Shown here: positions 63,446 through 64,000 of the stretch, piece by piece
Layout: every line of letters starts with the position of its first letter
How positions within the stretch are numbered: position 1 is the stretch's first letter
Source of the DNA: CBDCTM01 sp965222005
GTDB taxonomy: Bacteria; Bacteroidota; Bacteroidia; Chitinophagales; Saprospiraceae
Length of the DNA stretch: 64,000 nt
NCBI GenBank assembly: GCA_965222005.1
Contig: OZ244935.1
Coordinates: forward strand, 1,922,001 to 1,986,000
Direction of reading: 5' to 3'
Made by a program: the position numbers and the translations under genes
The notes under the pieces: model-generated
What the model saw: only the letters and a program-made list of their open reading frames with translations
What the model was told of the DNA's origin: nothing
Database searches by the model: none

Positions 63446-64000
63446 ATGTTTATACCTATCAAAACCTTGTTTAGAGACGACCGGCAGTTTCAACTTTTTG
63501 CATTGCTGCTATTGTCCAGCCTTTTTTGTTTCTTGTTGATTGGAATCCGGATGCACTTTCAGGCTATTCGGCTCAGCGACATCCAGCAGTTTGAGAATTT
63601 TTTCCTGCTTGGCGGAACCAGTACGTTTCTCTTTTTAGTCTGGAATCTCTTTCTGGCCTGGATACCTTATCTCATTGCATTGAGAATAGAGCCGATCTAT
63701 CAAAAAGGGGCGAGCTGGTGGCTGGTGGCAGCTTTGCTGGCCTGGCTTCTTTTTTTTCCAAATGCGCCATACATGATTACCGATTTGCTGCATCTGCATG
63801 GCCAGCCATTGAAAACCCCCTTACTGGACATTTTGCTCCTCCTGTCATTTGCCTGGACCGGGCTGATGTTGGGCTATTTGTCGCTATTTGAGGTGCAACG
63901 TTTGATGAGCCAGCTACTCCCAAAGGGCTGGAACTGGACGCTGACACTTTGCGCGATATGGCTATGTGCGGTGGGAGTGTTTATCGGCCGCTACTTGCGG
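63446..64000 (+). CDS. DUF1361 membrane protein (3' partial)
   Basis: The ATG at 63446 opens 185 codons that run off the window end without a stop. The protein begins MFIPIKTLFRDDRQF and has at least five membrane segments. WNLFLAWIPYLIALR and LLFFPNAPYMITDLLHLHG are diagnostic of the DUF1361 family, found widely in Bacteroidota and Firmicutes with unknown function. Confidence 0.85.
   Translation, partial: MFIPIKTLFRDDRQFQLFALLLLSSLFCFLLIGIRMHFQAIRLSDIQQFENFFLLGGTSTFLFLVWNLFLAWIPYLIALRIEPIYQKGASWWLVAALLAWLLFFPNAPYMITDLLHLHGQPLKTPLLDILLLLSFAWTGLMLGYLSLFEVQRLMSQLLPKGWNWTLTLCAIWLCAVGVFIGRYLR

Overview
The window reads as chromosome of a Bacteroidota bacterium, most likely of the Saprospira/Lewinella kind. 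Pointers are nine secreted proteins ending in type-A type IX secretion (T9SS) sorting domains, HYR and PKD adhesion-type repeats, an N-terminal-TPR adenylate cyclase, a YtxJ protein (bacillithiol user), and promoters of the Bacteroidota form TTTG-N20-TAnnTTTG. The assignment to a lineage is inference; no rRNA is present.

Layout. 1-11.8 kb: two very large paralogous surface proteins (the first cut by the window start) whose flanking modules match but whose central arrays differ (12 x 261 bp versus 13 x 237 bp). 12-16 kb: housekeeping genes (YdjM-like membrane hydrolase, dapA, a DUF6913-like protein, accA) and tRNA-Asp. 16.1-25.9 kb, all minus strand: a molybdopterin oxidoreductase with a fused FeS/NrfD partner, then a DUF1573 protein, twin DUF3299-like secreted proteins, two further secreted proteins and a MacB/LolE-type ABC transporter with a His-rich loop. 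26-30.7 kb: a ROK sugar kinase and ileS; ileS follows an Ile-rich 24-codon reading frame and a terminator/antiterminator pair that look like ribosome-mediated attenuation. 30.7-36.8 kb: a palindromic MITE-like element, a T9SS subtilase, an IS4-like insertion with intact ends and a 5-bp target duplication, and thiol/redox genes (MOSC, hydrolase-OsmC fusion, YtxJ). 37-42 kb: a TonB-dependent receptor overlapping a TPR adenylate cyclase. 42-45.5 kb: secreted proteins and lipoproteins. 45.7-50.3 kb: BlaI repressor with twin operators, M56/BlaR1-like peptidase and a tandem-PDZ secreted protein. 50.4-57.6 kb: four tandem T9SS proteins with variable heads and near-constant tails, followed by two tandem paralogous HTH proteins. 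58-64 kb: a membrane protein, a WG-repeat protein, a membrane protein plus winged-helix regulator pair, a Coq4-like protein, an MpaB-family oxygenase and the start of a DUF1361 protein.

Strongest candidates for something undescribed: the ileS leader (27.09-27.37 kb); the variable-head/constant-tail array with its twin regulators; the matching dyads in front of the 60.84-kb operon and the Coq4-like gene; and a 45-bp intergenic motif shared by the ileS and HTH-gene upstream regions. All calls rest on reading sequence and translations; no database search was run.
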